Origin: Pantoea nemavictus
GTDB taxonomy: Bacteria; Pseudomonadota; Gammaproteobacteria; Enterobacterales; Enterobacteriaceae
Direction of reading: 5' to 3'
Assembly (NCBI RefSeq): GCF_037479095.1
Contig: NZ_JBBGZW010000001.1
Location: 1,116,001 to 1,180,000, forward strand
Length of the DNA stretch: 64,000 bases
Shown here: positions 30,801-40,518 of the stretch, piece after piece
Numbering within the stretch: the stretch's first letter is position 1
How the letters are laid out: every line of letters starts with the position of its first letter
Made by a program: the position numbers and the translations under genes
Notes under the pieces: generated by a model
Database searches by the model: none
Seen by the model: the letters and a program-made list of their open reading frames with translations, nothing else
What the model was told of the DNA's origin: nothing

Positions 30801-31337
30801 CACATCCAGCGTTAGCGGATAGCAGTGACGACGCCAGAAATCGGCCGTCGCCTGACGCAGCAACAGCTGCTCATCTTCAATCAGCTGTTGTTCAAACAAC
30901 ATTCCCGACTCAAAGGCATTGAGATTGAGCATGCGCTGGCAGAAGCCGTGAATCGTGAAAATCGCCGCCTCATCCATTTGACGTTCGGCGGCCAACAGCA
31001 GCGAAGCCGCATCAGCAGGCTGCGGAATCTCCTGCAACAGTTGCATCAGCATCGGATTGCCGCTGACGCCGCGCAGGCAGGCCAATCGCAGCTCGTGGAT
31101 GTTGGCACGAATACGTCCACGCAGCTCGGCGGTAGCAGCCTCGGTAAAGGTCACCACCAAAATTTCTTCTACCGACAGCGGACGGGAATACGCATTTTGT
31201 CCACCTAACCCGAGCAGCAGGCGCAGATAGAGCAGACCGATGGTAAAGGTCTTGCCTGTTCCGGCTGAGGCTTCAATCAGACGCTCACCGCGCAGCGGCA
31301 GCGTCAGGGGATTGAGGGTTTCAGGTAACAAACTCAT
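27798..31337 (-). CDS. recB: exodeoxyribonuclease V subunit beta RecB
   Basis: The 3'-5' helicase and nuclease subunit of RecBCD. 1179 residues (E. coli 1180). Walker A is [18 protein letters not shown] (about 23-40). The [11 protein letters not shown] motif is conserved, and [16 protein letters not shown] is helicase motif V. The C-terminal RecB nuclease domain keeps [19 protein letters not shown] followed by KSNWLG, with the catalytic Asp/Lys near 1080. The gene overlaps ptrA upstream and recD downstream by 4 bp each. Confidence 0.97.
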   Translation of the reverse strand: MSLLPETLNPLTLPLRGERLIEASAGTGKTFTIGLLYLRLLLGLGGQNAYSRPLSVEEILVVTFTEAATAELRGRIRANIHELRLACLRGVSGNPMLMQLLQEIPQPADAASLLLAAERQMDEAAIFTIHGFCQRMLNLNAFESGMLFEQQLIEDEQLLLRQATADFWRRHCYPLTLDVARVIVSEWSGPEQLLATLRPWLQGESPGLRLPPADSETLASRHSENLARIAAMKAQWQAAGEEVLALVGQSDVDKRSYSSKNLPVWVNKVSFWAQSETRDYQVPAELARFGQRMLEEKTKKGNPPHHALFDAIDSFLAQPLSLRDLVIARALVEVRAAVRKEKRQQALLGFDDLLSRLDEALQQPGGEQLAQAIRQRFPVALIDEFQDTDPLQYRIFRTLYINQPAHALLLIGDPKQAIYAFRGADIFTYIRARSEVSAHYTLDTNWRSSPAMVNSVNQLFARLDAPFLFADIPFLPVHFAPPNQQLSLSIDQVEQAALRFWLQPGDGCSVGDYQQRMAQQCAADISRWLQAGQQQRAMLGKAAALRPVQASDITVLVRSRNEANLIREALNLLGIPSVYLSNRDSVYTTPEARELLWLLQAVLAPEQERMLRTALATSLFAFDASQLDALDQDARGWDELVDTFARWQLVWQQRGVLPMLREMMLERQLAENLLASDNGERRLTDLLHLGELLQEAAAQLDSPHALVRHLAQQIARPDSQSASQQLRLESDRHLVQIVTIHKSKGLQYPLVWLPFAAGFREADTALYHDRENFNAVLDLQADEESLALAEQERLAEDLRLLYVALTRSIFHCSVGVATLFRGTRKKEGASDLHKSALGFLLQRGEAATAEQLATLLHEMDAAGTDVVLADDIDAERWQVDAVADSALGARAVTRVLADPWRVTSYSGLQQHSSHRLLDVMPNFDVEAAGEEDLEEEREAALTPHHFPRGAAPGTFLHELFESLDFPQPPSEEKLAQHLQQNGYPLHWQPMLSEWITRVLSTPLNAQGIHLAQVQSSDRLVEMAFYLPIDNVLTAHELSALISQDALSAQAPPLDFRQVQGMLKGFIDLVFRWQGKYYLLDYKSNWLGDSHEAYTPQAMAQAMIDHRYDLQYQLYTLALHRYLQHRVPDYDYEQHFGGVFYLFLRGMDGSSPNNGVFHTRPTFDFVSQLDSLFRGPGESA

Positions 31338-34231
31338 TGCGCATCACTCTTCACTGGCAATGATTGCTGCAATTTCTGCACCTCATCCCAGGTGGTCCAG
31401 CCCGGCAATGGCGCGTAGTCATCTTTGGTTGAGCCATCATGGTTACCGCCAACCTGCGAAATCATCGCCATGCCTTGTTGCGCTAACACCGCCTGATGGA
31501 AGAAGTCGGCCAGACCCGCTGGCGTCAGCTTTTGAATTTGCTCAATCGCTTTTTCACGCGTATCGAAAGCAAAGTTCTGCCGCTTAAAGTCACGGTTAAA
31601 GCGGTTCGCCTCTTCATCCAGCGTCTGCGGGCGCTGCTTCATATCATTGATCAGCGCCTGCTGATACTGCGCGAAATCTTCCGATTTCATGTTGCGCAGG
31701 CGCTGTTCAGCCTGCGGATAAAATGCCTCGAAGCGTTGCAGTAAGAAGGCAGGTTGTTTGCTGTTGCTTTGCAATAAGAAACCGATCCCCCATTGGCGAC
31801 CAATCGGCATCTGATAGGCAAACACGGCATAACCGAGCTGCTCTTCGGTACGCAGCTGATTGTAGAACCAGGGCTGCACAATCTGGCTGAGCATGGTGCT
31901 GTTCGCCATACTGGCATATTCGCTATACCCCAGCGGCACATAGAGCGCCGCCAGCGCCGAGTCGGTGCTGCTGCCCGCTTTCTGCAGGTTCGCTTTCATC
32001 GCTTTATCTACCAGCACATAATCACTGTGCCAGTAGCCGTGACCGTCGCTCTGCAACTGCTGTTTGAGTTCATCACCCAGCTGTGTAACGCGATCCGCTG
32101 AGAGATTGCCCACCACCATCATCTCTGGCGTGGCGTGATGAATCAGCGCATCGCGGTAATCAGTGACCTCTTTCAGCGTGATGTCTTTCACCAGTTTGCG
32201 GCGCGTTTCACGCTGGGTATAAGGCAGCTGCGACAGCATCTGCATCGGTTGAATGGCTTGCTCAAACGCTTTGCCTTTTTCGGCGGCTTCCAGGCGGTCC
32301 AGATACCATGATTTGGCCTGCTCCAACTGCTGTTGATCCGGCTTAAAGGTGGCATAGCCTTCCACCAGTTTTTTCAGCAACTCCGGCAAACGTTGGGTAA
32401 AGCCGCTGGCGCTAAACACGATGCCATCATCTTCGCCAGTGGAGAAGCTGATGCCGCCAACCGATGCCTGCGAGTTCAACTCATCCAGTGCCAGACTGGA
32501 GAGATAGTCATTCAAACCAAACAGCACCTGCTGACGGGCATCGCTAATCGCGGCTTTATTGCGCAGCGCTAAGGTGATGGCAGCTTTGGGTTCACTGGCG
32601 AAAATCTGGCTTGGCATCCAGTAGATGCGCATGCTGTCGCCATTGGTGAGCGCGACCGGATGATCGTAAGTTTTACCTGCGGAAGGCATGATGGCGAAAT
32701 CAGACGGAATATAGGGATTCAGGGTTGGCATCGACAGCTGGAGCTGGCTGGCTCGCTGTTGCCAGTCACTGAACTGCGCGTCACTAATTTTATCCACCTG
32801 ATACGGCGCATTCACAAAGTAAGCTTCTTTGTTATGCGGCTCCTGCGGGCTGATATACCAGATGCGCGCATTCTGCGGCGTCATTTCATCAAGACGCGCT
32901 TTGATGGCTGCGGGATCGAATTGATCGGCCAGATAGGGCGCATCCAGCGTGTGTTCAACCGGCACCCGCAGCATGGTATCCACCAACCATTCGATGTAAT
33001 CCATATCGCGCGTGATCGACGGATAGCGGAAATCCAGCGCTAGCACGTGAGAAACTTCATCAAAGTAATCTTTGCTGATGCCCTTATTACGCAGCATATC
33101 GAGATAGTTAAATACGGCGGCGACCACCTCATCGCGCTGCGCCAGACCTTTATCGGTCAACGACACGCTGATGGCGAACACGCCGCTGTTACGCTCGGTC
33201 ATGGGATCGGCACCGGCACTGACGCCGTCCGACAGGCCCTGCTTTTGCAGCCAGTCATTGAGGGTATTTTTGCTGCGATTGCCGAGGATATAGCTGATCA
33301 GCGTGTCGGTTTTACTGCGGAACCGATCGCTGTTATTAGGAATGCGGAACTCAATTTTTAACTGCTTGCGCGGCTGAGCCGGCACGTAGTGAATGATAAT
33401 GCCCTTCTGCGCATCGGTCACCACCGGTACGTCGATCTTCGGTATCGTGGTCTGATGATTAGCGACAAGACCAAAAGTTTTTGCCGCAATGTCGGCCATC
33501 TCCGGCAGCGGTTTATTACTGTAAATCACCGCCTTCATCAGGTTGGCCGAATAATGGCTGCGGTAAAAATCGGTCAACGCCTGATGCAATTTGCTGTCTG
33601 GTTTATCACTTAACGTATCCAGATTACCGCCAGAATAGCGTGAGCCGGGATGGGCCGGATTAAGGGTTTCAGCCCCAACCTGCGCCATGCGCAAACCATC
33701 GCGTGAGCGGGCCATGGTGAGTTCGGCATTGACGGCATGGCGCTCACGATCGGCATTGACCGGATCGAGCAGCGGCTCAGCAATCGCATCGGCCAGACGA
33801 TCTACCGCGGGCTGCAGCGCATCGTTCTCCACTTCCAGATAGAACGCCGTGCGATAGGACGCGGTGCTGGCGTTGTGGCTGCCGCCGTGTTTTTTCAAGA
33901 ATTCGGCAAGGTTATCAGGCTGCGGATAACGCTTAGACCCCATCAGCACCATGTGCTCGAGATAGTGCGCCAGACCCAGTTGCTGATTGGGATCATCCAG
34001 CGAACCAATCGGCAACGTCAGTGCTGCCAGAGATTTCGGCGCGTCCTTGTCTGAGACCAGCAGTACGGTCATGCCGTTGCTTAAGGTAATCGCCTGGTAA
34101 CTGCGTGGATCGTGATCGCTTTTACGAATGGTTTCATTGATGGGTTGCCAGCCGCGATCGGTATCGGCAAAGGCATTCAGCGCCAACGTGCTCAGCAGCA
34201 GCGCTCCTATACAGCGTGCGTAGATCCGCAT
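31334..34231 (-). CDS. ptrA: pitrilysin (protease III) PtrA
   Basis: A periplasmic zinc metallopeptidase of the insulysin family (M16). 965 residues (E. coli 962). A signal peptide of about 22 residues ends at AFA. The inverted zinc motif HYLEH is at residues 89-93, matching E. coli numbering by one residue. A degenerate inactive C-terminal half follows, as usual. It lies between recC and recB, an odd but conserved position in enteric bacteria; it overlaps recB by 4 bp. Confidence 0.96.
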   Translation of the reverse strand: MRIYARCIGALLLSTLALNAFADTDRGWQPINETIRKSDHDPRSYQAITLSNGMTVLLVSDKDAPKSLAALTLPIGSLDDPNQQLGLAHYLEHMVLMGSKRYPQPDNLAEFLKKHGGSHNASTASYRTAFYLEVENDALQPAVDRLADAIAEPLLDPVNADRERHAVNAELTMARSRDGLRMAQVGAETLNPAHPGSRYSGGNLDTLSDKPDSKLHQALTDFYRSHYSANLMKAVIYSNKPLPEMADIAAKTFGLVANHQTTIPKIDVPVVTDAQKGIIIHYVPAQPRKQLKIEFRIPNNSDRFRSKTDTLISYILGNRSKNTLNDWLQKQGLSDGVSAGADPMTERNSGVFAISVSLTDKGLAQRDEVVAAVFNYLDMLRNKGISKDYFDEVSHVLALDFRYPSITRDMDYIEWLVDTMLRVPVEHTLDAPYLADQFDPAAIKARLDEMTPQNARIWYISPQEPHNKEAYFVNAPYQVDKISDAQFSDWQQRASQLQLSMPTLNPYIPSDFAIMPSAGKTYDHPVALTNGDSMRIYWMPSQIFASEPKAAITLALRNKAAISDARQQVLFGLNDYLSSLALDELNSQASVGGISFSTGEDDGIVFSASGFTQRLPELLKKLVEGYATFKPDQQQLEQAKSWYLDRLEAAEKGKAFEQAIQPMQMLSQLPYTQRETRRKLVKDITLKEVTDYRDALIHHATPEMMVVGNLSADRVTQLGDELKQQLQSDGHGYWHSDYVLVDKAMKANLQKAGSSTDSALAALYVPLGYSEYASMANSTMLSQIVQPWFYNQLRTEEQLGYAVFAYQMPIGRQWGIGFLLQSNSKQPAFLLQRFEAFYPQAEQRLRNMKSEDFAQYQQALINDMKQRPQTLDEEANRFNRDFKRQNFAFDTREKAIEQIQKLTPAGLADFFHQAVLAQQGMAMISQVGGNHDGSTKDDYAPLPGWTTWDEVQKLQQSLPVKSDAQ

Positions 34232-34338
34232 TTAAACCCCTTACGTTACCCTTTTCCGCTGGCTGTGTGTCCAGCGGTGAAATAGAAAAACTTTTTTATA
34301 GTGTTGGGAACAGCTTCGAACCAAGCCGCGCCCGATTG

Positions 34339-37300
34339 CTAATCATCATGTTGATGCGCGAGACGCACCGGTAAATACCATTGGCGTGCGGCGGCAGTCA
34401 TTGCCTCTACCGTCGCTTCATCCAGTGTACGGCTAAGGCGCTGCAGATAGGGATCGCTGCCCTCGCCTTCCACCTGGAAACCACCCTGCCAGGCTTGCAG
34501 CAGTTTGTTAAGTGCCTTTTTCTGCGTTGCTTCGTCTTCCAGCAGCTGGTGAGTCTTGCTATCAAAGCTCGCCTCCAGCCAGGCACCGCCAGACTTGTTC
34601 AGCAGCATCAGCGGCTGAACCAACCCGGCCTGATAACCTGCAACGTACTCATTGAGCAGCGCTAACGCCTGTTCGGATGCCAGCGCAGTGAAGCGCCAAT
34701 GGCTTTGCTTGCGCCCGTACATGCGGCTTTCACCCGTACCGCCTAGCGCGCAATACACCAGATGCTCCAGCCATAACAGCAGGCCATCATTCATATTGAG
34801 TACGCCCGGACGCCAGCGTAGCAGCCCATCAGCTTGCACCTGAGTCAGCCAACCGGTCAATTGCACCTCAGCCAACTTCAGGTTGATCTCCCAACTCTCG
34901 GCCGGCTGGCGCTGACCACTCACTTCAGCCGCCACTTCCTGCATCTCTTCGGTCTGGCTCTGCCAGAAAAGTTCCCCGAATGGGCCATAAGGCAGATTGC
35001 CCGCGGCGCGATGGCGGGCATACAGCTGCGCCGGATCGTCACCGTTGACCAGCGTGTTCAACAGCTGGGCGTTAATTTGGTAGCGCTCCAGGCTGTCCGG
35101 CGCGAACGGTTCGCTGTCGGGCAGTTCACTCTCCTCCATCCAGAAGGCAACCCCTAAGCGCTGCTGGAACCAGGCGCGCACCGGATGTCGCCAGAAGCGT
35201 AGCAGTTGTTCCAGCGACAAGGTCTCTAACGGCACGGCAGGTAATGGCTGTACGAAATGCGGCTGCGCCACACCGCTGCCGCTGGCCGCTGGCAGCCACT
35301 CGGCGGCAAAACTTTGGCCTTGTGCGCCCGGCTGGAAGTTCTCAGCGGCAAAGGGCATACGGCTATGCAGCTTCTGCAGGTGTTCGCGTACGCGCTGCTC
35401 GCTGACATCAGGTTCACAGGCTTCATCGCCCGGCAAACGGAAACTCTGCCCAAGATAATCCACCAGCTCACTCACCAATACCGACGGATAGCGCTCCGTG
35501 TTGTCCTGAATTGCCCGGCCGATATAGCTGATGTACAGCTGCTGCTGCGCCGAAATCAGCGCTTCGAGGAACAGATAGCGGTCATCATCGCGGCGGCTAC
35601 GATCGCCTTTACGCATCTGCTGCTGCATTAAATCAAAGCCCAGAGGCGCTAAGGTACGCGGGTAAACGCCGTCGTTCATTCCCAACAAGCACACTACCTT
35701 GAAAGGAATGGAGCGCATCGGCATCAGCGTACAGAAGTTGATTGGACCGGCGAGGAAACGCTGGCTAATTCGCTGCTGATCGAGGCGCGAACGCAGTTCA
35801 TCACGCAACAACGTAACCGGAATGGGCTGTTGATAGGCCGCCTGCATGCCTTGTTCGATAATCTGCTGCCACTGTGTTTCGACCAGCAGCAGCGCGGCTT
35901 CACTTTCAGCATCACCGCTGAAGAAGTTTTCAATCAGTTCCCGACACAACGGCATCCACTCGGCTAACGAGCGCTCTTCGGCCAGACGGGCGCGCCACTG
36001 TTCAAGTCGCGACAGTAATTCGGCCAGATGCCCCGCCAGCTCGGCGATCAATCCACTGGATTCGTCATACGGCAGAATGCCTTGCCAGTCGCCATTTCTG
36101 CTCTCTAGCGCATAGCCCAGCAGCATGCGCTGCAGACCAAAGCGCCAGGTATGTTGCCCGGTAACCGGCAGTGCCAGTGCTTCAACGCTGGCATCATCTA
36201 ATCCCCAGCGAATACCCGATTCCATCACCCAGCGACGCAGCAGACGCAGGCCGCTTTCATCCACTGAGAAACGCTGCGCTAACGCCGGAACTTCCAGCAG
36301 CGCCAGCACATCTTCCGAGGCAAAACGGCTCTCCGGCAGCGCCAGTAAACTGAGCAGGGCCAGAATCGCCGGGTGCGCCTGGCTGGCGCGCCGGTCCGAG
36401 ATGGCAAAAGGTAAATAACGTTCACTCGGCGCGCTGGCAAAAGCGGCCTGAATGAAAGGTGCATAGCTGTCGATGTCGGCCACCATCACAATGATGTCGC
36501 GTGGCTTAAGCGCGGGATCGGCTTCCATTAGCGTCAGCAGATGATCCTGCAGCACTTCGACCTCGCGCTGAGCGCTGTGACAGACCTGCAGCGTGATCGA
36601 ACGATCTTGCGGATCGAGCAGGCGCTTCTCGCGGCTGTCGGCCAGCTCTCCGGCGTTTAACCCGATCACCGCTTTATCATCCAGGTTGAGCAGGTCCGCT
36701 TGCAGGCTGTGAAGCAGGTTGTCCTGCGACATTTCCACGAAGGCATCAATATCGTTGGCAGCAGATTCCATCTGGCTCAGTAAAAACAGATTATCGCGCC
36801 CGAGTTTGCCCCAGGATGCCAGCAGTGGATTGGTTAACTGCTGCTCGCCGAGGTCATTAAACAGTGCTGAGGCGCCGGTCGGATCGCGGAAGAGTGGCTG
36901 CAATTCATCCGATTGAATGCGGCGCCGCTGGCGGCTTTGCAGCTTCGCCAGGAAGGCGTAATCCTGAATGTCGCCCCAGTAGTGGCGGCAGGGATTGGTG
37001 AACAGCAGATGAATATCGATGTGCCGACCTAGCGCCTCCAGCGCCTGCAAGTAGACCGGCGGCAGCGCGGAGATACCACAAATGAACACGCGTTGTGGCA
37101 GACCGGGCGGTGGCGTATCTGCCTGCTCAAGCTTATGGATAAAGCGAGCATAGAGATTGGCACGATGCCACATCGGCTGGCCCAGACTCTCCGTGAAGTT
37201 GACCAGATCGCACCAGAGCGGTGCCTGCCACTGTTGTGATTCGCCTAAGCCATCAATCAGCTCGCCGCGCTCCCAGCTGTTGAGCCAGTCCGAGCGATAC

Positions 37301-37719
37301 ACCAGATATTGGTCAAAGAGATCGGCCACGCGGGCGCTGAGCTGATACAGCTTGCGCTTGTCATCGTCGTCATTGAGATAGTGGCGCAGCGGCTGAAAAG
37401 CCTCTTGCTCCAGCAGTGTCGGCAGCCGATGCATTAGCTTCCAGCTCATGCTGGCTTTGGTGAAGGCGCTCTCCTCAGGAATATCAGGCAGCACCTTAAC
37501 GAACATGTTCCAGATAAAACTGGCGGGCAGCGGGAAATCAATGTTGGCGGCAATACCGAAACTGTTGGCCAGCTCCATTTGCAGCCACTGTGCCATTCCC
37601 GGGCTTTGCACTAGCACCTGCTCAGCAGCAAGCGGATCGGCCAGCGGTTGGTTTTCAATCAGAATGCCTGCCAGATTTTTCAACAGATCAAGCTGATTGG
37701 AATGATAGACCCGGAACAT
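34339..37719 (-). CDS. recC: exodeoxyribonuclease V subunit gamma RecC
   Basis: The Chi-recognition and scaffold subunit of RecBCD. 1126 residues (E. coli 1122). The N-terminus MFRVYHSNQLDLLKNL is typical. Dead helicase-like and nuclease-like domains are conserved, with FVKVLPDIPEESAF, VFICGISALPPVYLQAL and LLGMNDGVYPRTLAPLGF visible. It is separated from ptrA by 107 bp, so ptrA-recB-recD may have their own promoter there. Stretches of Gln/Leu-rich C-terminal sequence are normal for the family. Confidence 0.96.
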   Translation of the reverse strand: MFRVYHSNQLDLLKNLAGILIENQPLADPLAAEQVLVQSPGMAQWLQMELANSFGIAANIDFPLPASFIWNMFVKVLPDIPEESAFTKASMSWKLMHRLPTLLEQEAFQPLRHYLNDDDDKRKLYQLSARVADLFDQYLVYRSDWLNSWERGELIDGLGESQQWQAPLWCDLVNFTESLGQPMWHRANLYARFIHKLEQADTPPPGLPQRVFICGISALPPVYLQALEALGRHIDIHLLFTNPCRHYWGDIQDYAFLAKLQSRQRRRIQSDELQPLFRDPTGASALFNDLGEQQLTNPLLASWGKLGRDNLFLLSQMESAANDIDAFVEMSQDNLLHSLQADLLNLDDKAVIGLNAGELADSREKRLLDPQDRSITLQVCHSAQREVEVLQDHLLTLMEADPALKPRDIIVMVADIDSYAPFIQAAFASAPSERYLPFAISDRRASQAHPAILALLSLLALPESRFASEDVLALLEVPALAQRFSVDESGLRLLRRWVMESGIRWGLDDASVEALALPVTGQHTWRFGLQRMLLGYALESRNGDWQGILPYDESSGLIAELAGHLAELLSRLEQWRARLAEERSLAEWMPLCRELIENFFSGDAESEAALLLVETQWQQIIEQGMQAAYQQPIPVTLLRDELRSRLDQQRISQRFLAGPINFCTLMPMRSIPFKVVCLLGMNDGVYPRTLAPLGFDLMQQQMRKGDRSRRDDDRYLFLEALISAQQQLYISYIGRAIQDNTERYPSVLVSELVDYLGQSFRLPGDEACEPDVSEQRVREHLQKLHSRMPFAAENFQPGAQGQSFAAEWLPAASGSGVAQPHFVQPLPAVPLETLSLEQLLRFWRHPVRAWFQQRLGVAFWMEESELPDSEPFAPDSLERYQINAQLLNTLVNGDDPAQLYARHRAAGNLPYGPFGELFWQSQTEEMQEVAAEVSGQRQPAESWEINLKLAEVQLTGWLTQVQADGLLRWRPGVLNMNDGLLLWLEHLVYCALGGTGESRMYGRKQSHWRFTALASEQALALLNEYVAGYQAGLVQPLMLLNKSGGAWLEASFDSKTHQLLEDEATQKKALNKLLQAWQGGFQVEGEGSDPYLQRLSRTLDEATVEAMTAAARQWYLPVRLAHQHDD

Positions 37720-37735
37720 AATTCTCCTTCAAAGA

Positions 37736-37790
37736 TATACCCGTCATACTTCATGCCGCAGGTGCGTTGGCTGCACGCACGCAGCCGAGC
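37736..37790 (-). repeat. truncated ERIC element
   Basis: TATACCCGTCATACTTCATG followed by GTGCGTTGGCTGC matches one end of the ERIC consensus; the central palindrome and the other half are absent. It lies between ppdC and recC on the transcribed strand. Confidence 0.65.
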
Positions 37791-37834
37791 CACTCTACCG
37801 TTTATCGCCATTGATGCCTACCGCTGAGGCCATC

Positions 37835-38173
37835 TCAGCGGCAATTGAGCTGCCCTAAAGAGGCCGAACGCTGTTGTGGTCCCGTAACCGTGACGCGCTC
37901 CAGCGTACAGCCACTGCCCAGGCTCTGCTGCTGGCGCTGGCTTTGCCAGCCCTCAACCTCATGGCCAAGCAGCGCCTGACCGGCAACATGCCAGGCTTGA
38001 CGCTGCTGCCACTGTAGGCTGAAGCCCAGCGCCAGCGCGCGATGGTATTGCAGCAACGTGCTGATGGTCATCGCCAGCAATAACATCGCCACCAGCGTTT
38101 CTGCCAAACTAAAGCCCTGCTGCTGGCTGACACAGCTCCGGCTGCGACAGGGGACAGTAATCAATCCAGCCAT
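37835..38173 (-). CDS. ppdC: prepilin-type N-terminal cleavage/methylation protein PpdC
   Basis: A pseudopilin-like protein of about 112 residues (E. coli PpdC 107). The type IV prepilin signal is SQQQG^FSLAETLVAMLLLAM: cleavage before Phe, Glu at +5, then a hydrophobic helix. No ATG/GTG/TTG lies close to the signal; the nearest convincing ATG is 38173, giving a 20-residue leader and a 65-bp overlap with ygdB. A start at the TTG three codons later is also possible. It ends a ppdA-ppdB-ygdB-ppdC run. The substrate or machine it serves is unknown. Confidence 0.8.
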   Translation of the reverse strand: MAGLITVPCRSRSCVSQQQGFSLAETLVAMLLLAMTISTLLQYHRALALGFSLQWQQRQAWHVAGQALLGHEVEGWQSQRQQQSLGSGCTLERVTVTGPQQRSASLGQLNCR

Positions 38174-38528
38174 GCTCTTGCGGCTGCGGCTGCGTGTTGC
38201 GCATCGATACCCAACGATAAAGCCACAGCGCCTGCCCTTCTCCATGTCCTGATAACAACGCATTGTCATCCTCCATTCTTAACAAGCAACTTTGCCACTG
38301 TTCTGCCGCCCACTGCTGGCATTGCCAGCCGGTTGCCAGCGGCCAGTTTTGTACGCTACCCCATGCTAATGCAGCCTGCGCCTGCCAGAAATCCTTACTG
38401 TGCTGCTGCTCATCAGCCACTAACACCATGCTTTGCGACAGCTGGCTGCGCGTCGCGTGCAGCGTCAATCCGCCCATCAGTAACATCATCAGCACCATGC
38501 CCAGCGTGCTATTGCCGCGTTGCTTCAC
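38109..38528 (-). CDS. ygdB: YgdB family protein (DUF2509), pilin-cluster member
   Basis: A 139-residue protein (E. coli YgdB 135) with an N-terminal hydrophobic segment (STLGMVLMMLLMGGLTL) and a polar remainder with a C-terminal WIDYCPL...CQP motif shared with E. coli. It lacks a canonical Gly-Phe-x-x-x-Glu signal but resembles PilX/GspK-like minor pseudopilins in layout. It overlaps ppdB by 4 bp and ppdC extensively. Confidence 0.85.
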   Translation of the reverse strand: MKQRGNSTLGMVLMMLLMGGLTLHATRSQLSQSMVLVADEQQHSKDFWQAQAALAWGSVQNWPLATGWQCQQWAAEQWQSCLLRMEDDNALLSGHGEGQALWLYRWVSMRNTQPQPQEHGWIDYCPLSQPELCQPAAGL

Positions 38529-39064
38529 AGATTGATTCCTTCAATCCAGTTTTCCAGCGCCACACTTTGGTTACCGACGTGTCCGGCCAGCTGCAGGATA
38601 AGGCGCGAGCCTTGGCGTTCGACTTTGAAGGCATCAAGCGTGAGAAAGGCCGGATCGGACAGTTTCTCCCAGCCGCTGCTGTTGCACTCATCCACGCCAC
38701 GCTGCATTTCAAGCTGCCCACTGCGCAGTCGATAGCCGTAATAATCACTTTCGCTGTGGCCCACGCCCTCCCAGCGACCATTGCTGTTTTCATCCCAGCG
38801 CAGCAATACGCAGCTGCCGTTAGCGACCAGCGTCAATGCCGAACCAGTGCACTGACCGTGACAATAACCTGCACGGCGCAATGCCTTTTGCAGCGTATGG
38901 GCGATCTGCTGCAGTTCCTGTTGTAACTGCACGCGCTGTTGCAGGCGCAGATTCTGCTCGAGCAGCAGCGGCAAAAAACGCCCGACGCTAATCATCAATA
39001 CCGCGCCAATCGCCATGGCAATCAGCATCTCCAGCAGACTGAAACCGCTCTGCGTTATTCGCAT
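38525..39064 (-). CDS. ppdB: prepilin peptidase-dependent protein PpdB
   Basis: A pseudopilin of 179 residues (E. coli 187). The prepilin motif is TQSG^FSLLEMLIAMAIGAVL, with Glu at +5. A PulJ/PilW-like soluble part follows, including GYCHGQCTGSAL, also seen in E. coli PpdB. It overlaps ppdA by 10 bp. It is likely an inner-membrane minor pseudopilin processed by a prepilin peptidase encoded elsewhere. Confidence 0.9.
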   Translation of the reverse strand: MRITQSGFSLLEMLIAMAIGAVLMISVGRFLPLLLEQNLRLQQRVQLQQELQQIAHTLQKALRRAGYCHGQCTGSALTLVANGSCVLLRWDENSNGRWEGVGHSESDYYGYRLRSGQLEMQRGVDECNSSGWEKLSDPAFLTLDAFKVERQGSRLILQLAGHVGNQSVALENWIEGINL

Positions 39065-39525
39065 CCTTTCTCTCCCGGCTGGCAGGCGCGGATGCGTGCT
39101 CTGGCAGAGATGATTAAACGCCAGCGCCCGGCATCGCTGGCGAGATCGATGCTGCCAGGGCGCGCGACATCGCGCCGACCGTAGAAACCGACGTCACCGG
39201 TGATGGCGACGATACGCACGCTGTCATGCGGCGGCTTATACAGCCAGCGTGATGGCAGCGCGCAGCCCTCCGCGGGCTTTGCTCCTGCGCCAAGACAACC
39301 GTTCTCGCCTGGCTGCAACCACAGCGTAAGATCGCGATTATGCCAGTTGGCATGGGCACGCAGCCGCAGCAGGAATCCCTGCAATTGCAGCACGCTGTCG
39401 CGCAGCTGTTGGTACTGCTGCCAGCGCTGCCAGCCTTGTAAGGCACCCACGCTGAGGATGCCAGCGATCACCATCACTAATAACAGTTCAGGCAAGGTGA
39501 AGCCGTGGTTATCGTTTCTGTTCAT
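39055..39525 (-). CDS. ppdA: prepilin peptidase-dependent protein PpdA
   Basis: A GspH/PilE-like pseudopilin of 156 residues, the same length as E. coli PpdA. The cleavage site is NHG^FTLPELLLVMVIAGIL with Glu at +5. ATG 39525 gives a seven-residue leader; the frame is open twelve codons further upstream without support. It is first in the ppdA-ppdB-ygdB-ppdC run, 199 bp after thyA. Confidence 0.9.
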   Translation of the reverse strand: MNRNDNHGFTLPELLLVMVIAGILSVGALQGWQRWQQYQQLRDSVLQLQGFLLRLRAHANWHNRDLTLWLQPGENGCLGAGAKPAEGCALPSRWLYKPPHDSVRIVAITGDVGFYGRRDVARPGSIDLASDAGRWRLIISARARIRACQPGEKGCE

Positions 39526-39683
39526 GGCGGCTAATTTGCCCGCCGAGAGGATGCCCAACAAGCGGCAGAGTGACGCGTTGGGGAACGCTGCGCAGGGAAT
39601 CGCTGGGATGTGCAGAGAGATACAGATTTTTGCGAGGCGGATTCAGAATTGAGGTGCGGTTGGGGATTGAGCTGCGGTTGAGT

Positions 39684-39711
39684 CGTGGTCGCCATGAAGG
39701 GCAACCACGAC
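39684..39711. repeat. degenerate GTCGCCAT palindrome between ppdA and thyA
   Basis: CGTGGTCGCCATGAAGGGCAACC... forms an imperfect stem with CGTGGTTGCC on the other strand. It resembles the GGTCGCCAT REP arms but lacks the GTAG head. The rest of the 39526-39723 gap shows no gene. Confidence 0.45.
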
Positions 39712-39723
39712 GGGTAAAAATAG

Positions 39724-40518
39724 TTAAATCGCTACGGGCGCTTTAATCGCTGGATGCGGATCGTAGCCTTCAATCTCGAAATCGTCGAACTGATAGTCGA
39801 AGATTGAGGCCGGTTTACGCTTGATCACCAGCTTCGGCAGCGGACGCGGTTCACGCGTCAATTGCAGACGCGCCTGCTCAAGGTGGTTGCTATACAGATG
39901 CGTGTCGCCGCCAGTCCAGACGAAATCACCCACTTCGAGATCGCACTGCTGCGCCACCATATGCACCAGCAGCGCATAGCTGGCGATATTGAAAGGCAGA
40001 CCGAGGAAGATGTCGCACGAGCGCTGATACAGCTGGCAAGAGAGCTTGCCGTTGGCAACGTAGAACTGGAAGAAGGCATGGCAAGGCGCCAGCGCCATCT
40101 GATCCAGTTCGCCGACGTTCCACGCCGAAACGATGATACGGCGGGAATCCGGGTCGCGCTTCAGCTGCTCAATCACTTTGCTAATCTGATCAATCTCTTC
40201 GCCCGAAGCGCTGCCCCAGCTGCGCCACTGCTTACCGTACACCGGGCCAAGATCGCCGTTCTCATCCGCCCACTCGTCCCAAATCGTCACCTTGTTGTCT
40301 TTCAGATAACCGATGTTGGTGTCGCCTTTGAGGAACCATAGCAGCTCATGAATGATCGAGCGCAGATGCACTTTCTTGGTGGTAACCAGCGGAAAACCGT
40401 CCTGCAAATTGAAACGCATCTGGTGGCCAAAGATGGAGAGCGTGCCGGTTCCGGTGCGGTCGGCCTTTTCTGCGCCTTCATTCAGCACATGTTGCATTAG
40501 GTCCAGATACTGTTTCAT
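39724..40518 (-). CDS. thyA: thymidylate synthase ThyA
   Basis: It methylates dUMP to dTMP using 5,10-methylenetetrahydrofolate. 264 residues, same as E. coli. The nucleophilic Cys is in [14 protein letters not shown] (about 146); the phosphate-binding [18 protein letters not shown] segment and the C-terminal AIKAPVAI are conserved. The start overlaps the lgt stop by 4 bp, indicating coupled translation. Confidence 0.97.
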   Translation of the reverse strand: MKQYLDLMQHVLNEGAEKADRTGTGTLSIFGHQMRFNLQDGFPLVTTKKVHLRSIIHELLWFLKGDTNIGYLKDNKVTIWDEWADENGDLGPVYGKQWRSWGSASGEEIDQISKVIEQLKRDPDSRRIIVSAWNVGELDQMALAPCHAFFQFYVANGKLSCQLYQRSCDIFLGLPFNIASYALLVHMVAQQCDLEVGDFVWTGGDTHLYSNHLEQARLQLTREPRPLPKLVIKRKPASIFDYQFDDFEIEGYDPHPAIKAPVAI

